Assembly: GCA_902826605.1 (NCBI GenBank)
Contig: CADEFM010000004.1
Coordinates: 124,001 to 188,000, forward strand
Direction of reading: 5' to 3'
DNA from: an uncultured Acidobacteriota bacterium
GTDB lineage: Bacteria > Acidobacteriota > Terriglobia > Bryobacterales > Bryobacteraceae
Length of the DNA stretch: 64,000 nt
The position numbers and the translations under genes are program-made. Below, in pieces: positions 43,039 through 52,385 of the stretch. Below the pieces are notes generated by a model. It worked only from the letters and a program-made list of their open reading frames with translations. It was not told the DNA's origin and did not search any database. The number at the start of each line of letters is the position of its first letter. Within the stretch, counting starts at the first letter, position 1.

Positions 43039-46000
43039 GGCACCGTCCAGGTCCCTCGCTGCACCCATCCGGAGCTTGTGTTCGGTTCGTTTGCTTGCAG
43101 ATAAACCGTCTTAGCGCCGGCGAACGCGGCTTTGAATACCAGTTGAATCGTAAATACCACCGAATTCCCGGAAGTGTTCATCACCGTGTAGCCCACTGCA
43201 CACTGGCTGTTCTGCAAGTTGGCCGAAGAACCCAGCGTTTTGGTGCTCAATGCAGTGCCAGCATCGTTGTATAGCCCGATTGCGGAGTTGCCGCGAGTGT
43301 ACAGCAGGTAGCAGCCATTCGCCAGATTGGTGGGTGCGCCAGGCGTGAACAGCATCGACATGCCTATAATGTTTTGTTCCGATACAGAATCCGAAACCGT
43401 GAAGCCGAAATCGTTGATCGTTCCGCCGCCGGACGGTGGACTGACCGAGTCGGCCGTGGGAGCGCCTCCAGTGACGGTCCAGGAGCCTACTACTACCCAA
43501 CCGGAATTGGCGCCCGCTTCGGCGGCGTACAGATATATATTCTTCGCGCCAAAGTAGTTCGCGTTAAAAACCAGGTCAAGCGTCACGATCATCGACGTCG
43601 GCGTATAGACTACCGTCGTATTCGCACCACGCAGGCTGCACTGGGCGTTGGAGATCACCGTATTCGCTCCCGGTGTCAATGACGCGGTTCCGTTAGCGGG
43701 AATATCGTAGGTAAGCGAAACCCGGTTCACGATACGGTCATAGAGCAGATTGCAGGCGTTTGCGTTGTCGAGCGTAGCTGCAATCAGCACCACTAATTGC
43801 GTGAGATACGAGGATCCGCTGGAGTCTGAGATCGTGAAGCTGAAGCGCTGTCCCGGACCACTTCCGGAACCCGGGACGACGGAACTCGCCACCGGCGTGC
43901 CGCCCGCGAGCACGGTGAAATTTCCGCGGAGGATCCAGCCGGTGTTGCCCGTGCTCTCTGAGGCGTACATAAAAATATTCTTCAGGCCGTTGAACGCAGG
44001 CTTAAACGTGATAGTGGCGGTGAACGTAAGAGATAACGCCGAGAGCGATGCCGTCGTCGCGCCCAATACGCACTGACTGTTTTGCAGAGTGGCGGTCGAG
44101 TTCAACGCCTTGGTTCCGGATGTCAATGCATTGTCGGAGCGCAGCGAGACGCTGCCCGCCACCCGGTCATAAACGATGTAGCAGGCGTTCGTCCCAGAAC
44201 CTCCGGTTGTGATCAGGACAGCGATCGCCAGCAGGTTGGTGGAGCTTTGCGTATCGGAAAAAACGAAGCTAAAGGTCTGAATCGCCCCGCTTCCGGCGTT
44301 CGGCGAGACCGAGTCGACCGAGGGGAGCGGTGGAGGCGAGGGGACAGTCCATGTCCCCCGCGCTACCCATCCGGTGGCGGCGCCGGCGTCGGAAGCCGCC
44401 AGATACAGCGTCTTCGCGCCCGTGAATCCGGAGCTGAACGAAAGCGCTAGCGTCATGGTCAGAATGGAACCCGAAGAACTCACCGAACTGCCCGCGCCGT
44501 TTAGTGTGCACTGGCTGTTCTGTTGGCTGCCGGAACCAGGGGTGAGCGTGAGCGCTCCGCTCGATGCCACGTCATTGGCCAGTGCGAGTTCATTGGTGGC
44601 GGGCGTGTAAGTCACATAGCAGGCTATGTCCACAGCCGCCCCCGTGTTCACCAGCAGCGACACCGAGGTCAAAGCAGCTGCGCCGCCTGTGTCTGAGTAT
44701 TGCGCGGTGAAGGTAGCCGGGTTGCCGCTGCCTGAAGAAGGCGTGACGGACACCGTGGATGGCGTCTGCGAAGGCGGCGCTGTGACGCCCAAGCGCGCCA
44801 CCCAGCCTACGCTTCCTCCGTTATTCGCCGACTGAATAGGGCTTTGCAACGGTAAATTCACTGAACCGCTTTGGCCACCCACAAACATGTTGCCGCTGCC
44901 GTCCATTGCGATTGCATTCACTGTGTCCGGTCCGCTGCCGCCGAAGTACGTCGAGAACAACAGTGCGTTTCCGGTGACGTTCAGCTGTGAGGCAAACCCG
45001 TCGTACATGCCTCCAAAGAAGGCCTGCACCGGGTTGAATTGCGCGAAATCCCCGGAGGACGTGTAGCCCGCCACACGCACGCTGCCGCTGGCGTCCACCG
45101 CGATCCCGTTGGCCCAATCGAATGCCGTACCGCCCAAGAATGTGCTGTAGACCAATGCCGATCCGGACGAATTCACCTTGGCGATAAAAGCGTCCTGCGT
45201 GCTGTTGTAAAAGGTTTGGTACGCGCCCGCCGTAACCGGAAAATTCGATGAGTTCGTAACGCCCGTAACATATGCGTTGCTCGCTGAATCCACCGCGACT
45301 GCATTCGCTTGTTCCGCTGTAAACGTTCCATTGCCGCCCAGGTAGGTGCTGTAAGAAATCGATGTGCCCGCCGCAGTGAGTCGCGTGAGAAAAGCGTCTT
45401 GCGAGCCGCCATTAGTGCCTTGCAAAGCGGCACCCACGGGGAAATTCGTGGAATTGGTTCCTCCCGCCACGTAAACGCGCGCGCTGGAATCCACTGCGAT
45501 GCCGCCCGCATGCTCATTGGCCGCCCCTCCCAGGTACGTGCTAAAAGAAATCGCCCCCGCCGCCGTCAGCTTGGTAACGAACGTATCGAACCCCCCTCCA
45601 TTCGTTGCTTGGAAAGCATTCTTGAGTTGAAAATTAACCGATTGTGTGTCCCCCGCCACATACATGTTGCTGGATGTATCGAGTGCAATCGCAGTCCCAA
45701 CCTCATACGCGGTTCCACCCAGATAAGTGCTGAATAGCAGAGCATTTCCTACTGCGTTCAGCTTCAGCACGAACACGGTCTTGGTCCCTCCGCGCGTCGC
45801 GCGAACCGGCAATACCAGCGGAAAATTCGCCGACGCAGTAGAACCCGTCACATGCGCCTGACCGCTGGAATTCACGGCGATCGCCGCACCTTTGTCTTCG
45901 CCATTGCCGCCGATGTAGGTGGCGTAAAGCAGCGCCGTCCCAGTGGGATTGAACTTCGCGACAAACGCATCGACGCTGCCCTGGTTGGCGGCTTGTACAG

Positions 46001-46760
46001 CGCCTACAATCGGGAAATTGAGCGCCTCCGTCCAGCCCGTGACGTACAGATTGCCTCCCGCATCCACCGCCACCCCGTTCACCGCACCCAAACCTGTGCC
46101 GGCCAGATAGGTCGAATAAGAAATGACCGGGTCGATCACCAATACCCTGGTAGCATCATACGCGCCGATTTCGAACCCCACCGTTCGATCGCCGAACATT
46201 CGGTAGCGTCCCGCGACCGCTTCGCGCGCATGGGGACCTTCTTGATAGATCGCCGGCGCGCCTTCTTTCAGATCCCCGATCCGCAGGTTGCCTTCGCCGT
46301 CGATGAAAAGCTTGGCCGCGCCGGAATACTGCACTCGAATCTGATTCGGACTCGCTCCTGGCTGCACGCGATATTCAGACTTGATCCACTCGCCCGCGGC
46401 CGCGTATGTCAGGTCGATTCCTGGGTAGAGGTTCCGGTACAAGACGCCATCGTAGGAAGGAACATCCGTGCGCCATTGCCGCGAATCGCGGCCCATCAGT
46501 AAATTCACATGTGTGCGGAGCGCGTTGCGTCCCTGAATGCGTACATTTTTGTTCGCACCCGCCCAACGCACGTGCACTTCATTTCCGTTGGCACGGACCA
46601 CAGCTTCTTCCGAGGAAAAGGCAGCCCGCAAACGCAAGCCGTGCGCCATATACTGAATGTCCCCGGAACCTTCCGGACGCATGAAGATGACAGGAACCGG
46701 AAGAGAGGAAGCCGCCGCTACCTCGGCGGATAGAAGCAACAAAGCGGCAAAACATCGCAT
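43035..46760 (-). CDS. Giant exported SBBP-repeat beta-propeller protein with four C-terminal repeats
   Basis: About 1241 residues. Signal peptide to about 19; an N-terminal domain about 20-212 of the kind that precedes SBBP repeats (LLMGRDSRQWRTDVPSYDGV, YRNLYPGIDLTY); then seven units spaced 63-68 residues with the phrase [YF]-[SA]-T-[YF]-x-G-G or its variant at about 216, 279, 344, 407, 471, 539 and 604, consistent with one seven-bladed propeller; then four repeats of about 145 residues, each with an F-S/T-x-x-x-S/Y-D strand, C-Y-x-x-Y, N-S-Q-C or N-A-Q-C, and an ending like WVARGTWTVP. Paired cysteines in each repeat suggest disulfides. Surface adhesion or polysaccharide binding is plausible, not shown. 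Confidence 0.85.
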   Translation of the reverse strand: MRCFAALLLLSAEVAAASSLPVPVIFMRPEGSGDIQYMAHGLRLRAAFSSEEAVVRANGNEVHVRWAGANKNVRIQGRNALRTHVNLLMGRDSRQWRTDVPSYDGVLYRNLYPGIDLTYAAAGEWIKSEYRVQPGASPNQIRVQYSGAAKLFIDGEGNLRIGDLKEGAPAIYQEGPHAREAVAGRYRMFGDRTVGFEIGAYDATRVLVIDPVISYSTYLAGTGLGAVNGVAVDAGGNLYVTGWTEALNFPIVGAVQAANQGSVDAFVAKFNPTGTALLYATYIGGNGEDKGAAIAVNSSGQAHVTGSTASANFPLVLPVRATRGGTKTVFVLKLNAVGNALLFSTYLGGTAYEVGTAIALDTSSNMYVAGDTQSVNFQLKNAFQATNGGGFDTFVTKLTAAGAISFSTYLGGAANEHAGGIAVDSSARVYVAGGTNSTNFPVGAALQGTNGGSQDAFLTRLTAAGTSISYSTYLGGNGTFTAEQANAVAVDSASNAYVTGVTNSSNFPVTAGAYQTFYNSTQDAFIAKVNSSGSALVYSTFLGGTAFDWANGIAVDASGSVRVAGYTSSGDFAQFNPVQAFFGGMYDGFASQLNVTGNALLFSTYFGGSGPDTVNAIAMDGSGNMFVGGQSGSVNLPLQSPIQSANNGGSVGWVARLGVTAPPSQTPSTVSVTPSSGSGNPATFTAQYSDTGGAAALTSVSLLVNTGAAVDIACYVTYTPATNELALANDVASSGALTLTPGSGSQQNSQCTLNGAGSSVSSSGSILTMTLALSFSSGFTGAKTLYLAASDAGAATGWVARGTWTVPSPPPLPSVDSVSPNAGSGAIQTFSFVFSDTQSSTNLLAIAVLITTGGSGTNACYIVYDRVAGSVSLRSDNALTSGTKALNSTATLQNSQCVLGATTASLSALSLTFTATITFKPAFNGLKNIFMYASESTGNTGWILRGNFTVLAGGTPVASSVVPGSGSGPGQRFSFTISDSSGSSYLTQLVVLIAATLDNANACNLLYDRIVNRVSLTYDIPANGTASLTPGANTVISNAQCSLRGANTTVVYTPTSMIVTLDLVFNANYFGAKNIYLYAAEAGANSGWVVVGSWTVTGGAPTADSVSPPSGGGTINDFGFTVSDSVSEQNIIGMSMLFTPGAPTNLANGCYLLYTRGNSAIGLYNDAGTALSTKTLGSSANLQNSQCAVGYTVMNTSGNSVVFTIQLVFKAAFAGAKTVYLQANEPNTSSGWVQRGTWTVP
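44784..46118 (-). repeat. Seven SBBP propeller repeats inside the giant protein gene
   Basis: DNA encoding seven diverged 63-68-residue units (about residues 216-660). Units share S-T-Y-L-G-G, A-I-A-V-D-S-S-G-N, V-T-G-x-T and N-F-P motifs but differ in DNA, so this is an old protein-level repeat array and not a recent tandem duplication. Confidence 0.8.
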
Positions 46761-46794
46761 CACTCCATGATCGGAATGATTGCATCCGCGCAGG

Positions 46795-47691
46795 CTAAGG
46801 ATTAATCAGACGCCGACGTAAACCAGACCAGCTCATTACGCTTAGCCATTCCACCAAATAGCGTATGCGGACTCCACTGTTCAGCCGTAGCCCCATCATG
46901 AGACTCTCCAGATATCGCCTGATCGACGGCTGCAGTGGTTCGAAGAACTGATCGCGCTTATCGGCGCGATAGCAAGCGTAGCCGTATATCCATTGGAAGG
47001 GGACATATCCGTAGTGAAGCCTCAGCACCTGAAACGTCTCCGTGAATACACCGTCGCGCTGGCCTAAGGTTTTGTTCGAGCGGTGCATGCGGGAATAAGC
47101 CATCGGCGCTGGAATACGTTTCAGCGTGTGGGTACGCGTGAAGCGCATCCACATTTCGTAATCGAACGTCAGATCGAAGTCCGGATTCAGACGTCCTGCG
47201 CTTCGGAACGCTTCGCTGCGCATCAGACTTGCGGGCTGGCATAGAAAGCACTCTCGTTCGAATAAGCGCGCATCGAAATCGCGCGTAGGGTATGCGTCCA
47301 GGCGCGCGCCGTTTTCATCGATCCACCATCCTTCGCCATAGACCCCACCAGCTTCCGGAGCTTTCTGGAGAGCCGCTACGGCAGCGCCAATCGCGCCGGG
47401 CAGTAGCAGATCATCGGCATTCAGCCAGGTAAAAAATTCTCCGTGCGAGCGATCGAAGCCTCGGTTGATGGCGTCTGCCGCGCCGCGGTCGCGCCCGGTG
47501 AGAACGGTAATATTCGGATAGCGCGCTAGAATTCCCAGTGTGCCGTCGGTAGAACCGCCATCCACCACGATGTGCTCGATGTTCGGATAATCCTGTGCCG
47601 CCACGCTTTGGAGTGTTTCCTCGATGAACCGCGCGAAGTTCAGGCAAGGGGTGACGATGGAAACCAACGGCAGCGAATTAGGCGCCGACAT
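46795..47691 (-). CDS. Glycosyltransferase family 2
   Basis: 298 residues from the ATG at 47691. GT-A fold: PLVSIVTPCLNFARFIEETLQSVAAQDYPNIEHIVVDGGSTDGTLGIL (nucleotide-sugar binding), then TVLTGRDRGAADAINRGFDRSHGEFFTWLNADDLLLPGAI with the D-x-D-like N-A-D-D metal motif, and DLTFDYEMWMRFTR giving the E/D-Y-E acceptor-side motif. No membrane helix. It transfers a sugar to a cell-surface glycan. The start overlaps the ThiF-like gene by 14 bases, and the SBBP gene follows 34 bases downstream on the same strand, so glycosylation of that surface protein is conceivable. Confidence 0.92.
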   Translation of the reverse strand: MSAPNSLPLVSIVTPCLNFARFIEETLQSVAAQDYPNIEHIVVDGGSTDGTLGILARYPNITVLTGRDRGAADAINRGFDRSHGEFFTWLNADDLLLPGAIGAAVAALQKAPEAGGVYGEGWWIDENGARLDAYPTRDFDARLFERECFLCQPASLMRSEAFRSAGRLNPDFDLTFDYEMWMRFTRTHTLKRIPAPMAYSRMHRSNKTLGQRDGVFTETFQVLRLHYGYVPFQWIYGYACYRADKRDQFFEPLQPSIRRYLESLMMGLRLNSGVRIRYLVEWLSVMSWSGLRRRLINP

Positions 47692-48697
47692 AGCGTGCGT
47701 AAATACTACGCGCCACCCCAACGTCGGTGGTCCCTTTGATGATAGCCCGGCCGTCCGGGAAGACCGTCAGCTGGTAAGGATCGATCTCCATACGCAGCGC
47801 GAATTCATTGGAGCGCACCGGGGCCAACGCTCCCAGACGTTTAGCCAAATCCGGCAAATCCACGGGCTTGGAGCGTTCATGGATCTGCACGGCGTTGCGG
47901 CCGCATAAGCTTACCGGCGCGCGCCGGGAGCCATCTAAATATTCAAAGCGGCGCAACCCGCAGCACGGGCACGCCGGATCGCGCGGGGTTGCCGCGACCT
48001 GCCGGATAGTCCCTTGCCATACGTCCAGGGTGGTGATGCGGGCGTCCACGGCATCCGTGCCGGCGACCAGCGTCTTTAAAGCGTCGGCTACCTGCAATGC
48101 CGCGATGGCCGCGGTGACCGATGCCAGTACACCCTCGGTTTCGCACGTGGGTTGAGCGCCGCGCGGCGGCTCGGGATAGACACACCGGAAACATGCGGTG
48201 CGGTCGGGCACAATTGCCATCTTGATGCCGTAACTTCCGACGGCTGCGCCATAAATCCAAGGGATACCGGCCGAGACGGCGGCATCATTGATGAGGAAGC
48301 GCGTCTCGAAGTTGTCCGTTCCGTCCAGGATTAGATCTATATCCTCAAATAGGTCTTCCGCGTTCGCGGGCGTCAGGTCCGCGACTATGGGGTCCAATTC
48401 CACTTCGGAATTGACACGCCCTAAACGGCGCGCGGCGGCGATGGATTTGGGCAGCCCCTCGGCCGCGTCGGATTCTTCGAATAGAAACTGCCGTTGCAGA
48501 TTGGAGACTTCGACGAAGTCGCGGTCGATAATGCGCAGACGCCCCACTCCGGCTCGCGTCATGGCCTCTGCCTGCACAGTGCCAAGTGCCCCGCAACCCA
48601 CTAACGCCACCCTCGCCGCGCGGATCTTGCGCTGGCCATCTTCGCCAACAGGAGTGAAACGGATTTGGCGGGAGTAACGTGATTCGGTGGCGCACAT
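47678..48697 (-). CDS. ThiF/MoeB/HesA-family adenylyltransferase
   Basis: 339 residues. E1-like fold: RYSRQIRFTPVGEDGQRKI opening, nucleotide loop ALVGCGALGTVQAEAMTRAGVGRLRIIDRDFVEVSNLQRQFLF, DLILDGTDNFETRFLINDA, YGAAVGSYG, and the zinc cysteines CFRC and CPCC. MoeB/ThiF members adenylate the C-terminal glycine of MoaD or ThiS; the C-terminal 70 residues (VSLCGRNAVQIHERSKPVDLPDLAKRL) are longer than in E. coli MoeB and not a rhodanese domain. MoaD/ThiS genes are not adjacent, so which pathway it serves is open. First gene of the minus-strand line to the SBBP gene. Confidence 0.92.
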   Translation of the reverse strand: MCATESRYSRQIRFTPVGEDGQRKIRAARVALVGCGALGTVQAEAMTRAGVGRLRIIDRDFVEVSNLQRQFLFEESDAAEGLPKSIAAARRLGRVNSEVELDPIVADLTPANAEDLFEDIDLILDGTDNFETRFLINDAAVSAGIPWIYGAAVGSYGIKMAIVPDRTACFRCVYPEPPRGAQPTCETEGVLASVTAAIAALQVADALKTLVAGTDAVDARITTLDVWQGTIRQVAATPRDPACPCCGLRRFEYLDGSRRAPVSLCGRNAVQIHERSKPVDLPDLAKRLGALAPVRSNEFALRMEIDPYQLTVFPDGRAIIKGTTDVGVARSIYARYVGA

Positions 48698-48805
48698 CTA
48701 AGTAGTGGGCAGGAACCGCCCACCCAAGATGGTAACAAGGCCGAAGAGAGGGGGCGCGTGGCGCTGCGTTGATTGGGCATAACGGCCCACGTCAGTAAGT
48801 TATCA

Positions 48806-51757
48806 TTGTGGGCAGTGCGATCGCCGGTGTTGTTGTTTGCCACGCTATTGCTCGCCAGCGCCGTGTTGGGTCAAACTTCCCCGCCGGGCGAACCCGCGAG
48901 TTTCGAGGGCCGAACCATCGCGCGAATTGAATTCGACCCTCCCGATCAGCCCTTGCCGCGCGACGAACTGGATCGCCTTTTGCCGATGGGCGTTGGCGCG
49001 ACACTGAAGATGGACGATGTGCGCGTTGCGCTGCGCAAACTCTATGAAACGGGGCACTACACCGACGTTTCCATCTCCGCCGAGCCTGCGCGAGAGGGGC
49101 TAACCTTGCGCGTCAGCACCGAACGGGCCTACTTTCTTCAGGGTGTCACGGTCGACGGCGCCTCCGATCCGCCCAACCGCAATCAATTGATCAGCGCCAC
49201 CAAACTGGAGCTGGGCACGCCTTTTAGTGAGCGAGACGTATTGCAGGCCATCCAAAACATGCAGGAGCGAATGCTCGCCAACGGGCTTTTCCATGCTGGT
49301 ATTCAGCCTCTGGTGCGCCGTAACCCCGAGACGGGCGAGACGGATGTGCACTTTCAAGTCGATGCTGGCAAGCGCGCGCGCTTCCAAGGTGCGCAAGTGC
49401 GCGGGGATGCCCTTCATCCGGCAGAGAAGATCGCCGATGCTACTCGCTGGGCGCGCGGGTTGGGATTCGTGCCTTTCCCGGGATGGCGCGATATGACCGA
49501 GAACCGCGTTCAAAGCGGAATCGAGCGCGTACGGCAATTATTTGTACGAGAGAACCGTCTGCAAGCGCGCGTGACGCTGGAGAATATCAACTACGACGGC
49601 AAGACAAACACCGTGACGCCCACGCTGTTCATCAATCCCGGCCCGGTGATCGAAGTGCGAATCGAAGGCGCGAGCCTTTCCAGCGGTCGATTGCGGCAGC
49701 TGATTCCCATTTACGAGGAACGCAATGTGGACCGGGGTTTGCTGATTGAAGGCAATCGCAATTTGATCGACTACTTTCAGGCGCAGGGATATTTCGACGT
49801 GGAATCCGATTTCGTCGAAACGCCTGAGACGAATGGATTGCAGGTCATTCAGTACATCATCGCGCGCAATGCCCGCCACAAACTCGTCAGCGTGGAGATT
49901 ACCGGGAACAGGTTCTTCGACGAAGCCACGCTCAGAGATCGCTTGAGCATCCGCCCCGCTTCCGCACTGCGTTACCGCTACGGACGGTATTCGGAAAAGC
50001 TGAGGGATCAGGATCGCGATAACATCCGCGATCTTTACCGCGCCAATGGATACCGTGACGTGGTTGTCGAGGCCGTCACCGTCGACGATTTTGAGGGCAA
50101 ACAGGATCATTTGGGTGTCCGTTTTGAAGTCCAGGAGGGCGAGCCATGGTCGGTGGAGGCGCTGGATATAGAAGGGGTTGAGGAAGCCGATGGAGAGTAT
50201 TTGCGCGGCGTGATACAGACCTCTCCAGGGCAGGCTTTCAGCGAAACCAATATCGCCGCGGACCGCGATGCCGTCCTGTCCTTTTATCTGAATAACGGTT
50301 ATCCGGAAGCCACATTCGATTGGAGCCAGACGCCGGGCACGGAAGACCGCCGCGTGCGGGTTCGATACGTGGTCCATCCCGGCGATCGCCAGTACGTCCG
50401 CGATGTGCTGATCCACGGACTCGACACAACCCGCCGTTCCCTGGTGACCAGCCGCATCCGGCTGCGCCCCGGCGATGCGGTTTCGCAAAGCCAGATTTCC
50501 GAAAGCCAGCGAAGACTTTACGATCTGGGCATTTTTGCCAAAGTACAGACCGCTCTCCAGAATCCAGAGGGTATTGAAGAACGAAAACATGTATTGTTTC
50601 ACTTCGACGAAGCTGCCAAGTATTCCTTCACGGCCGCTATCGGAGCGGAGCTTGCCCGCATTGGCGGCGGGGTGACTACGTTCGATTCGCCTGCGGGTCA
50701 GGCCGGGTTTAGCCCGCGCCTTTCGCTGGGTATCAGCCGTCTAAACCTACTAGGACTTGCACATACCGCCAGTCTCCAGGGTCTGGTTTCCACGTTGCAG
50801 CAGCGCGCCATAAGCACTTACGTGGTTCCGCAGTTGAGCGGAAATGAAAATCTGAATCTCACGTTTTCCGCTTTGTTCGATACGTCCCGCGATGTCCGCA
50901 CCTTCGCGGCGCGCCGGTGGGAAGGATCGGTGCAACTGGCCCAACGGCTTTCACGGGCTAACTCCTTGCAATACCGTTATGCGTTCCGCCGATCCACTAT
51001 AGACGAAAACACGCTGAAAATTTCCCCGGAACTCATTCCATTGTTGTCGCAGCCCGTGCGTGTAGGTATGGTGGCCTTAACCCTGATTCAGGACCGCCGC
51101 GACAATCCCACCGATACCCACCGGGGGGTCTACAACACGATGGATACCGCCGTCTCGCTGAGGCAACTAGGATCTGAATCGGAATTCACGCGTCTGCTCC
51201 TGCGAAATTCCACGTACCATCCGCTGGGAAAAGAGATAACGATAGCCCGAACCTTGCAGTTTGGCTATATGCAGCGTCTCGCCGGGTTGCCAGAAATCCC
51301 GTTGCCGGAACGGTTCTACGCCGGAGGCAATTCTTCCCAGCGCGCCTTCCCGGATAATCAGGCCGGACCGCGCGATTTCACCACCGGTTTTCCACTGGGT
51401 GGCACGGCAATGCTGTTTCATTCGACGGAATTCCGCTTTCCCTTATTCGGCGAGAATATAGGTGGCGTGTTGTTTCATGACATGGGCAATGTGTACACCA
51501 ACATCCGGGAGTTAAGCTTCCGCTTCCGCCAGCGCGATATAGGAGACTTCGACTATATGGTGCACGGAGTCGGATTGGGTATACGCTACCGCACCCCAGT
51601 GGGTCCGGTCAGGGTCGATTTCAGTTTCAGTCCGAATTCCCCACGTTTTTTCGGATTTCAAGGCACCCGCGACGAGTTGCTGGCGGGCACCGGCACACTC
51701 ACCAACCAGCGCATCAATCAGTTCCAGTTTCATTTTTCCCTGGGGCAGACATTTTGA
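48806..51757 (+). CDS. BamA/TamA-family outer-membrane assembly protein
   Basis: About 983 residues with a signal peptide (RSPVLLFATLLLASAVLGQ). The first ~610 residues form a long chain of POTRA-like modules (IARIEFDPP, FLQGVTVDGA, RARFQGAQVRG, VIEVRIEGASLSSG, KLVSVEITGN, SVEALDIEGVEEADG, YVRDVLIHGLDTTRRS), more than the three of proteobacterial TamA. The Omp85 barrel follows with the lid-lock motif region ERFYAGGNSSQRAFPDNQAGP and ends FHFSLGQTF. The following SurA-like and TamB genes support a TAM-type role in inserting outer-membrane proteins. The start is uncertain: TTG 48806, GTG 48815, or an upstream TTG; none has a clear ribosome site. Confidence 0.92.
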   Translation: MWAVRSPVLLFATLLLASAVLGQTSPPGEPASFEGRTIARIEFDPPDQPLPRDELDRLLPMGVGATLKMDDVRVALRKLYETGHYTDVSISAEPAREGLTLRVSTERAYFLQGVTVDGASDPPNRNQLISATKLELGTPFSERDVLQAIQNMQERMLANGLFHAGIQPLVRRNPETGETDVHFQVDAGKRARFQGAQVRGDALHPAEKIADATRWARGLGFVPFPGWRDMTENRVQSGIERVRQLFVRENRLQARVTLENINYDGKTNTVTPTLFINPGPVIEVRIEGASLSSGRLRQLIPIYEERNVDRGLLIEGNRNLIDYFQAQGYFDVESDFVETPETNGLQVIQYIIARNARHKLVSVEITGNRFFDEATLRDRLSIRPASALRYRYGRYSEKLRDQDRDNIRDLYRANGYRDVVVEAVTVDDFEGKQDHLGVRFEVQEGEPWSVEALDIEGVEEADGEYLRGVIQTSPGQAFSETNIAADRDAVLSFYLNNGYPEATFDWSQTPGTEDRRVRVRYVVHPGDRQYVRDVLIHGLDTTRRSLVTSRIRLRPGDAVSQSQISESQRRLYDLGIFAKVQTALQNPEGIEERKHVLFHFDEAAKYSFTAAIGAELARIGGGVTTFDSPAGQAGFSPRLSLGISRLNLLGLAHTASLQGLVSTLQQRAISTYVVPQLSGNENLNLTFSALFDTSRDVRTFAARRWEGSVQLAQRLSRANSLQYRYAFRRSTIDENTLKISPELIPLLSQPVRVGMVALTLIQDRRDNPTDTHRGVYNTMDTAVSLRQLGSESEFTRLLLRNSTYHPLGKEITIARTLQFGYMQRLAGLPEIPLPERFYAGGNSSQRAFPDNQAGPRDFTTGFPLGGTAMLFHSTEFRFPLFGENIGGVLFHDMGNVYTNIRELSFRFRQRDIGDFDYMVHGVGLGIRYRTPVGPVRVDFSFSPNSPRFFGFQGTRDELLAGTGTLTNQRINQFQFHFSLGQTF

Positions 51758-51758
51758 T

Positions 51759-52385
51759 ATGAAGCCTGCCGCGACTTTTGCGATTGCCCTCCTGGCGCTG
51801 GCTGCACCGGCCGAAACGCTCGACCGGATCGCGGTGACTGTCGAAAAGCACGTGATCACGCAAAGTGAGATCGTGCGCTATCTGCGCATCTCAGCGTTCT
51901 TGGACGGCCCTATGCCCGACATAAGCGCATTCAGCAGACGCGAGGCGGCGGGGCGGTTGGTGGATCAATACCTGATACTCGAAGATGCGGAGCAGTCTCG
52001 CACACCGCTTCCCTCCACGGACGATGTTGAGGCAATGGTACAGCCGTTAATACGGCGCTACGCGTCACAGGAGGAATATTTGGCGGCTCTAAGAAGTGCT
52101 GGCGTCACGGAGGCTGAAGTGCGCGAGCACCTGGCTGCGGGCTTGCGGATGTTGCGCTATACCGATCTCCGTTTTCGTCCCGAAGTGCAGTATACGGACC
52201 AGGACTTGCGTGAATTTCAAGCATCCCTCGCTCGCGGCTCCGCGCCACCTCCTGATTTTGAGCAGAACCGCAAGCAGCTGGAGAAACTATTCATCGACAA
52301 GCGATTGATGCAGGCGCTCGACAGTTGGCTTGAAACGGTGCGCCATAACACGCCGGTGGTGTACCGGGAGGCCGCGTTCCAATGA
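51759..52385 (+). CDS. SurA N-terminal-domain-like periplasmic chaperone, no PPIase domain
   Basis: 208 residues starting one base after the upstream stop. Signal peptide to about residue 18 (LAAPAE), then ETLDRIAVTVEKHVITQSEIVRYLRI, the typical SurA/PrsA opening, helical body AAGRLVDQYLILEDAEQ, EEYLAALRSAGVTEAEVREHL, and a C-terminal helix RKQLEKLFIDKRLMQALDSWLETVRHNTPVVY. The rotamase (parvulin) domains of SurA are absent, leaving the client-binding chaperone part. Its place between the Omp85 and TamB genes implies delivery of unfolded outer-membrane proteins to this machine. Confidence 0.82.
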   Translation: MKPAATFAIALLALAAPAETLDRIAVTVEKHVITQSEIVRYLRISAFLDGPMPDISAFSRREAAGRLVDQYLILEDAEQSRTPLPSTDDVEAMVQPLIRRYASQEEYLAALRSAGVTEAEVREHLAAGLRMLRYTDLRFRPEVQYTDQDLREFQASLARGSAPPPDFEQNRKQLEKLFIDKRLMQALDSWLETVRHNTPVVYREAAFQ

